From assembly GCF_037975245.1 (NCBI RefSeq), contig NC_092578.1:7217501-7281500 (forward strand): a stretch of DNA of 64,000 nt, given 5' to 3'. The stretch is from Apostichopus japonicus. Lineage: Eukaryota > Echinodermata > Holothuroidea > Aspidochirotida > Stichopodidae. Position 1 is the stretch's first letter; each line of letters opens with the position of its first letter. The notes below the pieces were generated by a model that searched no databases, was not told the DNA's origin, and saw nothing but the letters and a program-made list of their open reading frames with translations. The translations under genes were made by a program, and so were the position numbers. Shown in pieces: positions 38,201-51,700 of the stretch.

Positions 38201-41200
38201 CCTTGTAGACTTTCAAACATTCCATCAAATTTTTATTTTGGAATAAATTTCTTAGTAAGGTCATAAAGACAGTATGATGACATTCCTTAATTCCTTGATT
38301 CTTTGATTTTCAATTCTTTGGTTGTCTCTGTGTGTAGTGTGTGTGTCTGTATATTGTCTCTGTGTGTAGTGTGTGTGTCTGTAAATTGTCTCTGTGTGTA
38401 GTGTCTGTGTGTCTGTATATTGTCTCTGTGTGTAGTGTCTGTATATTGTCTCTGTGTGTAGTGTCTGTGTGTCTGTATATTGTCTCTGTGTGTAGTTTGT
38501 GTGTCTGTATATTGTCTCTGTGTGTAGTGTGTGTGTCTGTATATTGTCTCTGTGTGTAGTCTGTGTGTCTGTATATGGTCTCTGTGTGTAGTGTCTGTAT
38601 ATTGTCTCTGTGTGTAGTGTGTGTGTCTGTATATTGTCTCTGTGTGTAGTGTCTGTGTGTCTGTATATTGTCTCTGTGTGTAGTGTGTGTGTCTGTATAT
38701 TGTCTCTGTGTGTAGTGTGTGTGTCTGTATATTGTCTCTGTGTGTAGTGTGTGTGTCTGTATATTGTCTCTGTGTGTAGTGTGTGTGTCTGTATATTGTC
38801 TCTGTGTGTAGTGTGTGTGTCTGTATATGGTCTCTGTGTGTAGTGTCTGTATATTGTCTCTGTGTGTAGTGTGTGTGTCTGTATATTGTCTCTGTGTGTA
38901 GTGTCTGTGTGTCTGTATATTGTCTCTGTGTGTAGTGTGTGTGTCTGTATATTGTCTCTGTGTGTAGTGTGTGTGTCTGTATATTGTCTCTGTGTGTAGT
39001 GTGTGTCTGTATATTGTCTCTGTGTGTAGTGTGTGTGTCTGTATATTGTCTCTGTGTGTAGTGTGTGTGTCTGTATATTGTCTCTGTGTGTAGTGTGTGT
39101 GTCTGTATATTGTCTCTGTGTGTAGTGTGTGTGTCTGTATATTGTCTCTGTGTGTAGTCTGTGTGTCTGTATATGGTCTCTGTGTGTAGTGTCTGTATAT
39201 TGTCTCTGTGTGTAGTGTGTGTGTCTGTATATTGTCTCTGTGTGTAGTGTGTGTGTCTGTATATTGTCTCTGTGTGTAGTGTGTGTGTCTGTATATTGTC
39301 TCTGTGTGTAGTGTGTGTGTCTGTATATTGTCTCTGTGTGTAGTGTGTGTGTCTGTATATTGTCTCTGTGTGTAGTGTGTGTGTCTGTATATTGTCTCTG
39401 TGTGTAGTGTGTGTGTCTGTATATTGTCTCTGTGTGTAGTCTGTGTGTCCCCAATATCTCCCTCCTCAACCTCCTTTTGTTTTTTCACTCTCATACATAA
39501 CAATTCACTTAGTAGTTAGCACAACCTTGTGTTTAGACCTAATCATGGACTCATTTATAGCCTAAAATATGACTCAGAATACACCATTTCACATATAAAA
39601 TCTACCCTCCCCCCTTCCCCTACATGGCAGTCCACTTGAATCACCAAGTGCAGAATAGAGCTTCAATAGTTTTAAAGGCATTGAAGACTCGGCCCAACCG
39701 CGTGCCACCACTGAAAAAAGTTAACTTTCCGTTGCTTGCAAGTGAAGTTTTCTTCTTGTCGCTACAAAATGCAGACAGTAATGAAACGTGATATCTTTTT
39801 ATCTGGACCTGAGATGTCCATCGCTGCTATGTACACTGTGTTGTGGGTATTGACAGTAGCTGCATTCATGAATTGACTGTACACTAGTGTATAATTACCG
39901 ACGGTAGCAAGCTGTGTGTGTATTATCTGGGATCAATGGTGGTGTCTAACACTTCTGTTACACCTCATTGGAAACTAGGTCAGATTACCAGCATCAGACG
40001 TTTCTTTGTACGCGAGTCTTCACTCCCTTTAAATAGAGGAGTAGAATGAAAGGGGTATGGTGTTATGGTGTTACATGATTCCCCCACTCTGTAACAAACC
40101 AACCTGAGAAAAAGTTGTCTTGATCCCATCCAGGTCTCCATGGTAAATATAAACAGCTCCCATCATATCATCCTCATAAGGTGCACCAACTGCAACATCT
40201 GTTAAACAAAGTTTGAAAAACAAAAACTATGGTTTGTTGGTTTTAAACCTAAATTTAGCGCCTGTCATAATGTCGTGAAACAATTGGTTTATTCTTAACA
40301 CGTGTCGCTGCAGGTTAACGAAATGGATTTCTGTCCTTGACCATTTCAATACGCACACAATATGCTATTTAAACTCTCATCCATTAGATGGATGATGTGC
40401 AGGCAATGAATCCAGCTATGGGGTGTACACTCCCCCACCCCCCTGCCCATGTCCTTTCTATTCCTTCATAACCCTACAAAAAACAAAAAGGCAACAGTGC
40501 TCATTGGCACAACCTTGCATGTCAACCTAATGCTAGGCCCAATTTATAGCCTAAATATACCTCAGAATGCACAATGTCATGTCTAACTTAAACTTTTTTC
40601 AATTTTTCAGGGGGGAGGGGAGGGGGGAAACCTCCCATTAACCAACAACGACCTCACGGCCACACATCCTCCTTGTCAAACTTTATCCATCTGAAGTGGC
40701 AGTGTTAGGGAGCAGGTCTGGGTAGAGGGTAAAAGGTCAAGACTGTCATATACTTCCCTAACATTCTCTATTAGAGCCTCTACAGAAGACAACACTGGTT
40801 CATCTGCGGATATGATATGGTCTGAAATGTATGGCTGATGATGTGCGAATATCCTTGGGTTTCCTAAACAAAAGTATTTCAGCTAAATTTTGTTCATTTT
40901 AACCTATTGAAATAACATACATGTACACATACATGTAAAATAGCAAAGCTGAAAGCTAAGGGTGATACTCAAATCCTTTTTTTTATATTTTTTTTTTAAG
41001 GTCTCGAATGAGATCTTTAAGCTTGTAATTTGTTCTGATACTCTACGGAAACTCAAATTATACGCAAGTAAATTTTTTAGCGTTTGAGAATAGCTTTTCA
41101 GACAGTCCCCAGTTAACATTATTTAAAAAGTGATACTTTTAAGGAAGTGTCACCAAGTTTGGGTCTGTTTTCCATCAGACCTCACCTGCGAACCTGTAAA

Positions 41201-41611
41201 ATATATATATATGTTTCTACCTTTTCCTCCTTCACGATGCTTTACAATACATTGCATACTGTGTGGGACAACAAAACGTATACCCCGACTTATTCGACAA
41301 TACGTAACTGAGAAATGAAGTATTACCGGGAAGCAAGCTGTCACATACCCAGTAAAAGGTCACTTCCACCTTAGCTTCCTGTAACTGAAACAGGTATTAA
41401 CTTGTGCCAAAGAGCGTATTAACTTGAATAATTTCTGCTGGGTCAAGGAACTTCACACAGCAACCCAAGGTATCACATCAACTCTGTATCGAGTAATTAT
41501 CGTCAATTAGTTTTGACGTTTTCAAATCGTTCCCTACATTAGTTTATTGTCACCATGTGCACTGTAGTATGCCAAGACATAGCATCACTTCTGTACTTCA
41601 ATGGTTTTAAC

Positions 41612-41680
<69 letters not shown>

Positions 41681-44600
41681 CTTGTACAGATATGGTGCCT
41701 TTTGGAGGTTCATTTATCCCATTGGAAGAACAGGTTGGTCAATTGTGCACGATAGTATTTTCATTTCCATCATATCAAAGCTATAAGATAACTCATTTGT
41801 GTTTTTTTTTCAATTTATTTAATAATTTTTTTTTTTTTTTTTTTTTCATGGCATTTTTCTTCATTAATGCCAGTTTTTCATTTTCAGATTTGTATTTTGT
41901 CACAAGTTTCCTAGTCTTCTCCAACAATCGAACATCTAACATTGTTCATCTCATTTATTTTAGTAATGCATCCTGTTTGAACAACTTTCGTTATATCTCA
42001 TTAGCTAAACTGCATCTGATACGACGACATCATCATCGTTTATTGTCACATTTCATTTCATCTCGCTTGCTTTTCATTTCTCTTGTATAAACTGTGCAGC
42101 CTTTACCCTCCATTCAAGTCTCCCCTATTCATAGTTATTTCTGTCTACAGTTATCCTAAAATAATATTTGTGAACGGACGAGCCGTGTTATGCCGTTGTA
42201 TCATTGTTATGACTCTGAGCAATGCATGCTGGGTACCCAAAGATAATTTATCATCCGTGAACAGTGCCACGATAGCATTAAATACGATCTTGGGAACCAA
42301 AAAAAAAACAACCACAGAGGGTCATGTGACCTGCTCCCAGGCGTTACCGATGTAACATCCATCCCTTCGTTAAGTTGGAAGTGATCAGAGTTTCGTAGAC
42401 AATGTGACGACACTATTTAACAGGCATTTGACGGTGAAGTTTGAGAATAACTGCTGAGGGTTTGGATAATATTGATATTGTGATTACTTTCTCTGTGTTT
42501 TCAGTCAGAAATGGATTTTCCATTCTTTCCCTGTTCTACAGACCGACTTAAATCCACCAGTTTGCCATGATTCCTTTCCATCACACTGTTCGTTGGAAGC
42601 AGACTTACAGCTGTAATACGAGTCCTGTCAATATCGGAAAAACAATTAACTTCGCGATACCCTGAAGGAGGAAGTGCTCGACTATTTGACTTGCTTTGTA
42701 AATTTCCCCTTGTAAATGACTAAGACTACACTGTCCTCTATGACATTTAAATAATCACAGTTTTTAAAGTTAGATATTTTATTATTTTTAAAAAAAAATA
42801 ATTAATAGCAGGTTCCAATCTTACCGTCATAGCCATCCATGTTCAGATCACCCACATTCTCAATGGAGCTCCCAAATCTTGCTTTAGGGATCCTAGAACC
42901 CTTAAGTTGATCTTCCAAAATCATAACACCCTGGAAAAGAACAGAAACAGCAACCAAATATGTATAGATATATATAGATACATATTTATATAAATAAAGA
43001 AAGAAATAAGAAAACAGAGAAATAGAAACTAAGAAAGCTCTGTTTCAAAAAGGAAATTGGAAATAATGTGAAAAAACATGCAGTGATAAAATGAGTTTGG
43101 TATCGTTTAGTCTTGAAAAATCTACCGAATTGAAAGTGAAAAGTCCCCCTTTCAGAGAATTTGAGGATAGCAAACAATCTCATACAACCTTACCATCTTG
43201 ATGGTCTTTCTCAATACAGCATTCCAACCTTTATAGCTTAAAGTTTCAAACTATGCCTGTCTGAATGAAACAACAGGTAATTAGTTTTTCGCTTGTATCT
43301 TTGAAGACAATCTGCTCCCAAGTCCTGTCATATTTTTAAACTTCCTTTTAATCAAAGGAAATCTTACGAAAAGTAGGGATTCATGATATCAATTCTATGA
43401 AGCAATGTTCCGTTTTTCCTTCACTTTAAAAATCACCCACAGAATGACAAAAAAGAGTATGCATTGTGACTGAAAGTATAGCCACTATATGTTTACATAT
43501 TGATATATAGATCACCTTTTATTTCAACGAGTAACCATCAGGTTACCTATTTTTTATTTTTTTTTTTTATATATATGTTTATTTCACACTGGACAAGGCT
43601 ATTTTTGGGGTTATCAATAGATTTATCCCAGTGCTATGGTTCCAGTGGTATAAAGGGTGGTGGCATTAGTAGCCTCTGGGAAAGTTGTGTGATTCTATCC
43701 ATGGCTGGTCAAAGAATGATAAGATATTTCATCCAGGAGAAAATCAATGTTTTACCATCTGAAATGGTCTTCCAAATATTTAAGAAAAGTCCAAAATAAG
43801 CCAAAAATGTGAACTGGATGGCCAACCTGACTTGAAGTGTAAGTGGCAAGCATGCGGCTGCTTGGCGTCATTAAAAAAAAACGCCTTCAGACACATTATA
43901 TCCGTAATATATCCATTATTTATCCGTTATGTATCCGTAATGTATCCAAATCCGTAATATATCCATTATATATCCGTAATATATCCATTATATATATCCG
44001 TTGATCCAAGAAGAGGACATTCCACATTCACCTTTCCAATTTATTAATTACTTGCATATTTTGGAATCATGAAACAAGAGAGTTGAAAAGAGAAACTTAC
44101 AAATCCTTCGTTTCTGTAGATGTAAACACATCCTTCATCTTGGTCTTCAGAATACAAGGGCGCCCCCACTAACAAATCTGACCATGCATCGCCATTGATG
44201 TACATCCCCAGGACCCTGGCACCAAAGTAGGAGCTCATCTGAAAGTAAACAGACGTAGGACGAGAAATAAAAAAATAAAAAAACAATAATAGAAACAGAA
44301 CATCGAGTCACAGAAGGAGCTGGATATGAATGATAAGAAAAGAAAAAATATGACTTTTAAGACGCTAGGACTGTATTAGTTCTACAGGCAATGAGTTCAC
44401 ACTTAAAGAGAGTAGGCAACAGAGACCTAAGTACTAGATATTTACTATCTTGCAGGACACAAATTCTGCCAATTGTCATAGTTTTTCAAGCACCCTTTTT
44501 TTTTTGCTTTCGATTGGCAAATTTCATCAAATCCTACTACAACTTACTCAACTTAATAAAGTTTTGCAATTGTTTAAAAACTAAGACAAATTGCTAACAA

Positions 44601-45679
44601 TTGTCAAGAAATCCTCTGTTTAACTGGTGAGCAATGAATAAACCCATTTCATTTGGGGAATTTCATCATTCCGACACTTTCTCATACAAGTAGTATCAGG
44701 CACTGTGACTGGCTGCAGTTTGCTGATGGGGTTGCAGCATCCTGCAGCCAGGCTGCGTGTGATGTAATCGTTTGTGCTGTGTATCGTTTCAGTCAAGGTG
44801 CACTGCATTTCACGCAAGATTAGGCTCTGCTGATCCGGGGACATAATTTATATTGTTTGATATCAACAGCAGCCTTTCAGCAGGGCATTTTGCAGCTCGG
44901 CTGCAGTTTTTTTTTCCTATTGACATTGGTGCCTTAATCGCACGCAAACACCAAAACGGTATATTTTCTTGATTTTCTATTGAAATTTGAAATGATACTT
45001 GACTGATTGCGATAAATTTTCATGTGACTTTTAGCACTGAATGTATGAGAAAAATGTAGCAAATTTAACACAGAAAAGCTACTTTTCAGTCAAATTTCTT
45101 ACCCCTGGCCCATGGATTTCTGTGTAAAGGGAGAAATCCCTAAGGTTATAGATATAGACACGGCCATGTTCATATGCTCGAGGGGCCCCTGTTACGCCTT
45201 CCACCACGTCAGTATTGGTAAAGTAACCGGAGCTCACTGAGTACCCTGAAATATAACAAAATAATAATTATAATAATAAAATAGATTATTACACAAATTG
45301 ATGATTGTTGATGCGTTGGTCCCTCATCAGGGTTGGCCTACAGGTTGATGTTAATCCATTGTTTCATAACTTCTAATAACTCAACCAAAATATATCCTGT
45401 TCATTTCATATATTATATACAACGGGATATCCGTGGATGATATTCAATACCATTTTTCCTTGATAAACTTGTTATGAACATGTCAATTGAGGCCATGTAA
45501 CGCTTGACAAATTTATTATTATTATTATTATATTGAGGAACTGACCTAATGGTCTATGAATTAATTAGATTATAAAGTCCAGTCACTTTAACACTTAAAT
45601 GAATCTCAGATGTTTCGAAAGGTTATTCCTCTAAGGTAAAAAGTGTTGTCGAAATGCAACATGGACTGTAAGCAGTGGT

Positions 45680-45739
<60 letters not shown>

Positions 45740-48700
45740 CAGTTTAATTTTGTTCCCCTTAAGTCATTCTTCAATGTATCTGTGTGATATGCAGACTTTA
45801 CAAACAGAGCCATTTCGGTAGATTGCTGGCAAGTGGCATTTACCAACAACGTAGTCATGTCTTGTCAAAACTAATTCTGTACACAAGTTATCCATGTATG
45901 AATACAACTGTCTACATAGCATGTATAGACATCTGTTACCCTCAAATCTGATAAACCCATCAAAACAAGAAAACAGATCAGCAACAAAAGTCACTGATTG
46001 GGAAGCAATTACAACTGTTTGTACTTCCTAAAGGATCACTCGCAGGAAATCGTGTAAGTATCAATAAGTGCGCACCAAGGAGATGAGAGACATTGGATGC
46101 GATTAACAAAAGGCACAATTAACGCCCACAGATGTGCTGCGTTAATTATCTTAGGAATCTCTTGATATGTTATGTTAGTCACAGCAAAATCATTACAAAC
46201 ATCAAACCACAACTTTATGAGCTTAAAGGAAGAGTAGAAATGTGCTATCTGCTTGTGGGCCACTACCACAAGGTAGTTCTTGTACATGGGTGGGGGGGAG
46301 GGGGCGGGGAGGTGTGCAAGAATGTTACCGATTGTAATCTAGGCTAGGTAGATTGTAGTGCATATATCAGGGATATGCTCAGAAATGGGCAGATTTGAGC
46401 AGTAGTGTGATCCACGTCCTGGGGGAGGGATGCAGATGAAGTATGCTTAGATGGCCAATGGTGCCTTTTATCTCCTATTCTGGAGCTAACTGTTCTGTGC
46501 CAAGTATTCTCCCATATTTCGGTAATGGGATTTTTTTTTAGTAATCATCAAAAAAAGTGCCGGACAGAGTTCTTTAATATACTGTTTTAGCTGGGCGGCG
46601 TTCAGAACTGCCGGGCCCAGCCGCCACTCGTACTGAGTACATCCTTGATAAACATATATCCTGTATGTATAACTTTACAACACCTCACTAGTTGAAACAT
46701 TATGTTCGATTTATAGGAAAAAGTCTCAGAAGGATATACAGTACAGATAACACTGAGGACTGAGTGCACATTACAAATAATAATAATAAAAATAACCAGC
46801 TCAGTTAATTTTACGGCGCTTAAGTGACCACAAATGTGGGAGAAATTCTGCAAGGGAATATGGATTACAACCTTCATGTCGGGTGGCTTCCAATTCAACA
46901 TTTCAACTCAAATTTGAAATCTTCTCAATTCACTGCAAGGTTGCGAAAGCAATCATGTTTCTCAGGAATAAAAATAAGGTTGACTCTTGAATTAGGAAAC
47001 ATAGTAACAAGTCAAAATAAGAACTAAGTTATGTGGCAAAGGGAGAGTGAAACTACAGAACAATTAATTCCTTTGAAGGGGGGGGGGAGGAATGAAAGGG
47101 GGGAGGGAGGGTGGGCTTCAGGGCATGATTTATCCAGTATCACATAGTAAGGTACTATTTTTTTGCAATATAAAACAGCTGCAGGAAACACATGAAAATA
47201 TTAATCCAAGCAGATCTTGTGCACTGTAATATTTTATGAATAATAGAAAGCGATACATATCCCACCCTATTTCTTTTATTTTATTATATCCTTTTCTTTA
47301 TTAAATCTCATTCACTTTGAATCTAATGAAACCTTTGAATGGCTTCCCTGGCAACATATCTCACTATACATTACAAATGATCAGGCAGACCTTTCTTGCA
47401 CATTTGAACCAACATCTGGAATTTAAGTTCTGGGACTACAGAGGTGGAAAATAATTGATTACTATATTCCATCACTTGCAAGAGCAATTTTACATCACTT
47501 TTAGCTTGCCAGTGCTTTTTTGTCTCAAATGGATATATATATGACAGCATTACAGCTGATTTAATATCCCACAAGCACAGAGTTTCTGGCTATTCCATTT
47601 CAACCCCCCTCCAACCTCCCATCTCCCCAACACCTGTTTCAAAGGTCCCCCTGGTCCTGGGACATCTTCGAAATGTATTGTTCATGATCCTTCCACAGTT
47701 CAATTTTCACATCATGCTACTGTATATCACCCTTGGATGTCAAATGCTGATTTCTAACTATACTAACGTCTATCATAAGAAAATCTAGACTCAAATCAGA
47801 TATCAATTTGATAGATACTCCCACGCCACCACTGCCACCCGACCACTGGATGCCAAAGCGTACTATCCCTCATGAGACTACCGTCTGACACTGTGTAACC
47901 ATCTACAGCTGGATTTCCCTCTGACTTCACTTTACCCCTGGCTTACCTGTTTACCAAGTTAAACTAGGCCCCCTAAGGGCAACACCAAGGAAAGCACACT
48001 AGCTTTTATTATAAAAAAAACCATTCCTATAACACAAAGAATTATCATTCATAATTGCGCCCAAGGTTACATTTCAATTTTGCACAGTACCACAGATATA
48101 TATATATAGATATTGTATTGTATCAGGGATTCAGGGAAGTGTTGTTATATTCCCAGTCTAAATACTCTGTGAGTGAAGAATTCAGATTACTGACAATTCA
48201 AAGTCGTTTAAAGAACTTGTAATCCCACTTTTCCTGGGTCTTTAATTAAACAGTTCCTGCTTCATGACTGCAGTCTTTTCATGGTGCCTAAACGCCCGTA
48301 AATCTACGCCCTACAGCAGTTGCAAGCTGTTGTATTCGGCTCGCTTTCTCTCTTCTGGTATAGTGAGAAGAGACAGGAGCAAGGTCAAGCTCAGATACCC
48401 TAAGGGTACTGGAGTGGGGGGTAAGTCATCGTTTCAGATATATGCTGGACGAGCACAGTCCATACACACACTGCAGAGAAGTTACGTACAGAGAGAGGAG
48501 CACACTGTCTTTACTGCAGCAGCTATTACAGCAGACAGTATATATGAACGTGCACACTGAGTAACCTCAGCTGACACGGACCAGGGAGATGAAACTAACA
48601 CTGTGGACAATATTTACATCCCCAAACTTGAGAGAGACTGACTATCAAACTGCCAAGACACTGTAGACGAGCAGGAGTAGTGACTAGAAATATTCAGACG

Positions 48701-51700
48701 GAAACATGAAATAGATCAAAAATTCATGTACTTTATTAAAGGCAAATAAAAAAACAAATTGCATAGCTGGGAATAATTTTGAAACAACACACTTTTCATA
48801 CAAATGATGAAATACCGCGCATCTTCTTACGAGATTATTGTAAAACGGGTTAATGCCATACGAAGAGGAGTTCCTCTGGGTATTATTGTACATCAATGGT
48901 CACCCTACCCACAAACTTATCCCCCTCCCTTCCACAACCCCCCTCCCCCCTCCTGCCACTTTCAACCCCCAACCCCCCTGTAATTAAAAAATTCATCCTC
49001 GAGCTGTTTGGTATACATGTATGACTTCAATGATCCCCATGAAAACGATTTCGTTTGGTTTGGGTAATACAACGGTTTATCCTTATAGCATGTTTATCAC
49101 GCAAGATATATCAATTTACTTTGCAATAACATTCAGTTTGTTTTATAGAATTATCAAACAAGTTAAGATAAAGAAAGTTGCTAAATATTGTAATTTCTTG
49201 GTGACTCTTAGTTTGATGTAAAACAGAAAGTCAATCTGTGGTCAAATGCATGGAAGAGTGATAATTAATTCTAATTAAAGGAGTTGAGGAAATCAAATTT
49301 CTTGATGATTCATCAAGCCAAGTGCTGCAAATCATGAGTAAGCTTAAAAAGAAAGGGGAAAAAAAGCGGATCATTTTTAAAAAGTTCCACGCTGTACCAA
49401 TTTCCAACTTCCTTCCTCGCATGATGGCTTATTTTCTTTTCAACTTCCTCAATTTAGACTTCAAGAAAGAACCTCCACCTTTCTCAAACCACAAACAGAG
49501 TAAAATCATAGAAAACGAAAGTCAACGAGAGATTTCGGCAGTAGATGTACAGGTCAGCACAGGTCTGTCTAATCCAAACATAGAAGTACGTTTGTCACTC
49601 AAATAGAAAGTAGTGTTTTATTGTTTAATTTCAAAACATTCAAGTGTTTAATATTATTATTTTTTTTTTTTAAATTCCCAGTGTGCATTTGGAAATAACC
49701 TGCAAAACAGATAACATTTTCATTCTTGCCTATGTAGATCTATCATTAACCAATCAAGCATCTCATCAGAAGACCTGTGTAACAATGTCATTGCCAAAAT
49801 GCGCAACTTAAAAATCCATCGGTGTAAACACCTCCTCGCCCCGCCTCCTTCCCCTCCCACACCACTGCCGAAAATAGATCAAACCACTTGCCTGATGGTT
49901 AATATCATTGCAACCTATTCCCAGCTGCTATGATAGTAGGCTACTGTACTGTCACACAAGACAATACTGAGTCTTGGCTGTGTCAAGTCACTGATGCTTC
50001 CTGTAATCTTTCTACTATATTTGTGGACGAAAAAGTATGACAGGTCAGTAAAATGGTTGACAGTCGGAGGTCATAAGGAAGGTATTTCCATCCACTCTTA
50101 GCCTTTCCCATTCAACATGTAGCGTTTTATCTACCAAAAGTCACTTCCTCAAATATAGCCTTATCTCGGTCTCCCATGTTGCCTTTTGGAATTCCGCATT
50201 TAATACTGATATTACACACCCATCAAACACAGTTTAAAAAAAAAAAATTATATTTCCAAATGACCCATCATGTGTCCTTTCATCTGACCTCATACAACCT
50301 TAAGAGGAAGTTAATATTGCACCCCAATGAAATAACACTAATACCCATTGGCAATTAATACAACCACCACAGTAATTAGTCAATGGTGAACCATTATCAG
50401 TTTAAATATATCAAGCAAGTGTTTGACCAATATGGAGAGGGTGACTTCCTCTCGGTCACCTTGTCTCGATTCATGCAACCAAGCCTGACGGACATCCATA
50501 GACAAAGACAGGTAAACAATATATAGCTAACAAAAGCCTGCAGGACATTCATGGACAACGATGGTACAATACATTGCCAAATGGCACATGGAAACAGATT
50601 TACTTCAGCAAAATTTAACTGATAAGCAAATGTCTAAATCTAGGACTTGAATATAATTTGCCTTCATAATTCCTATTATAATTATTGATTACCCCAAAAA
50701 TATGCTAGAAAGTCAGAAAATGGTCACCCATGCTCAAATTTCAACATTAGGCCTACACTTTTTACTGCCCATTCTCAAGGTAGTTTTATCCACACTGAAG
50801 TCAATATTTAATATGTACAAGTTAATAATATATATGATAGGATATGCCTATTCGTTGGATGATCAGAGCCTCTAGGAAAATATTTTTGAAAACTTTCTAA
50901 CAATTGTAAGCATGTCAAACTTTTGGGGGCCAACAATGATAGCCATTCAAACTAATCCTGGTATATTGTTGGCCAGCCTCAGTGGCGTAGCGTCCTAACA
51001 GTCAGGGGGGTGGATGCCCCCCCCCCCTGACGGACTCAAATGGACTGCTGGCGCCCTTTTCAGCTTTTTACCACTTTTGACTTATTCGCGATTATTTACT
51101 TTTTTATTGCGCTCTCATCTACCTATTGACATTTGTCACATTTTTTCGGCGATGACACCTATTTATTCTTTGTTTATCTGCAAATTAGCAAGGCCAGGAA
51201 AGGGTCATTTCCGGCGATCTGGGAAGTATCTTTACTCAAAAAATTACTGTACGCTCCTCGCCAACCTGTGGTGGCGCTCCGCTTATAAAGTGTCGAAAGC
51301 GCCCATACAGACCATTCTCGCCCCCTTTGACCAATAACCCTAGCTCCGCCACTGGCCAGCCTGACCTATTTTAAACATGACCGAGGAAATCTGACGATGG
51401 AATGAACAAGGTAACGAATGAGTTAATAACGTTCAAGCTTCATCAACTCCCTGTGTCATGTTATTGTTAGACTTAAGTTCCCAAGTGGAACAAGATCGGA
51501 GTGTTAGCTCAGTGGTTAGGAGTGTTAGCTCAGGGGCTCAGTAGTTAACGCAGTTAGCTCAGTGGTTAACGCCGGTGCCTTTCAATCATAAGGTCCCGAG
51601 TTCGAGTCACTCCAAGATTAATGTATGTCGTCCAGTAACAGAGTTGTTGACAATTGACAATCATGGACGTTAAATATGAATCTAAGAGACTGACTTCGGT

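Noticed and set aside
38261-39503. Two overlapping open frames of about 400 codons on the - strand with Thr/His/Gln/Arg repeats
   Set aside because: They are stop-free readings of one 32-bp GT-rich minisatellite in two frames. The region lies between well-defined integrin splice sites and shows no domain.
48264-48560. 98-codon + strand open frame in the large integrin intron
   Set aside because: There is no recognisable domain, no splice context and no repeat of its coding pattern elsewhere. It is most likely chance.
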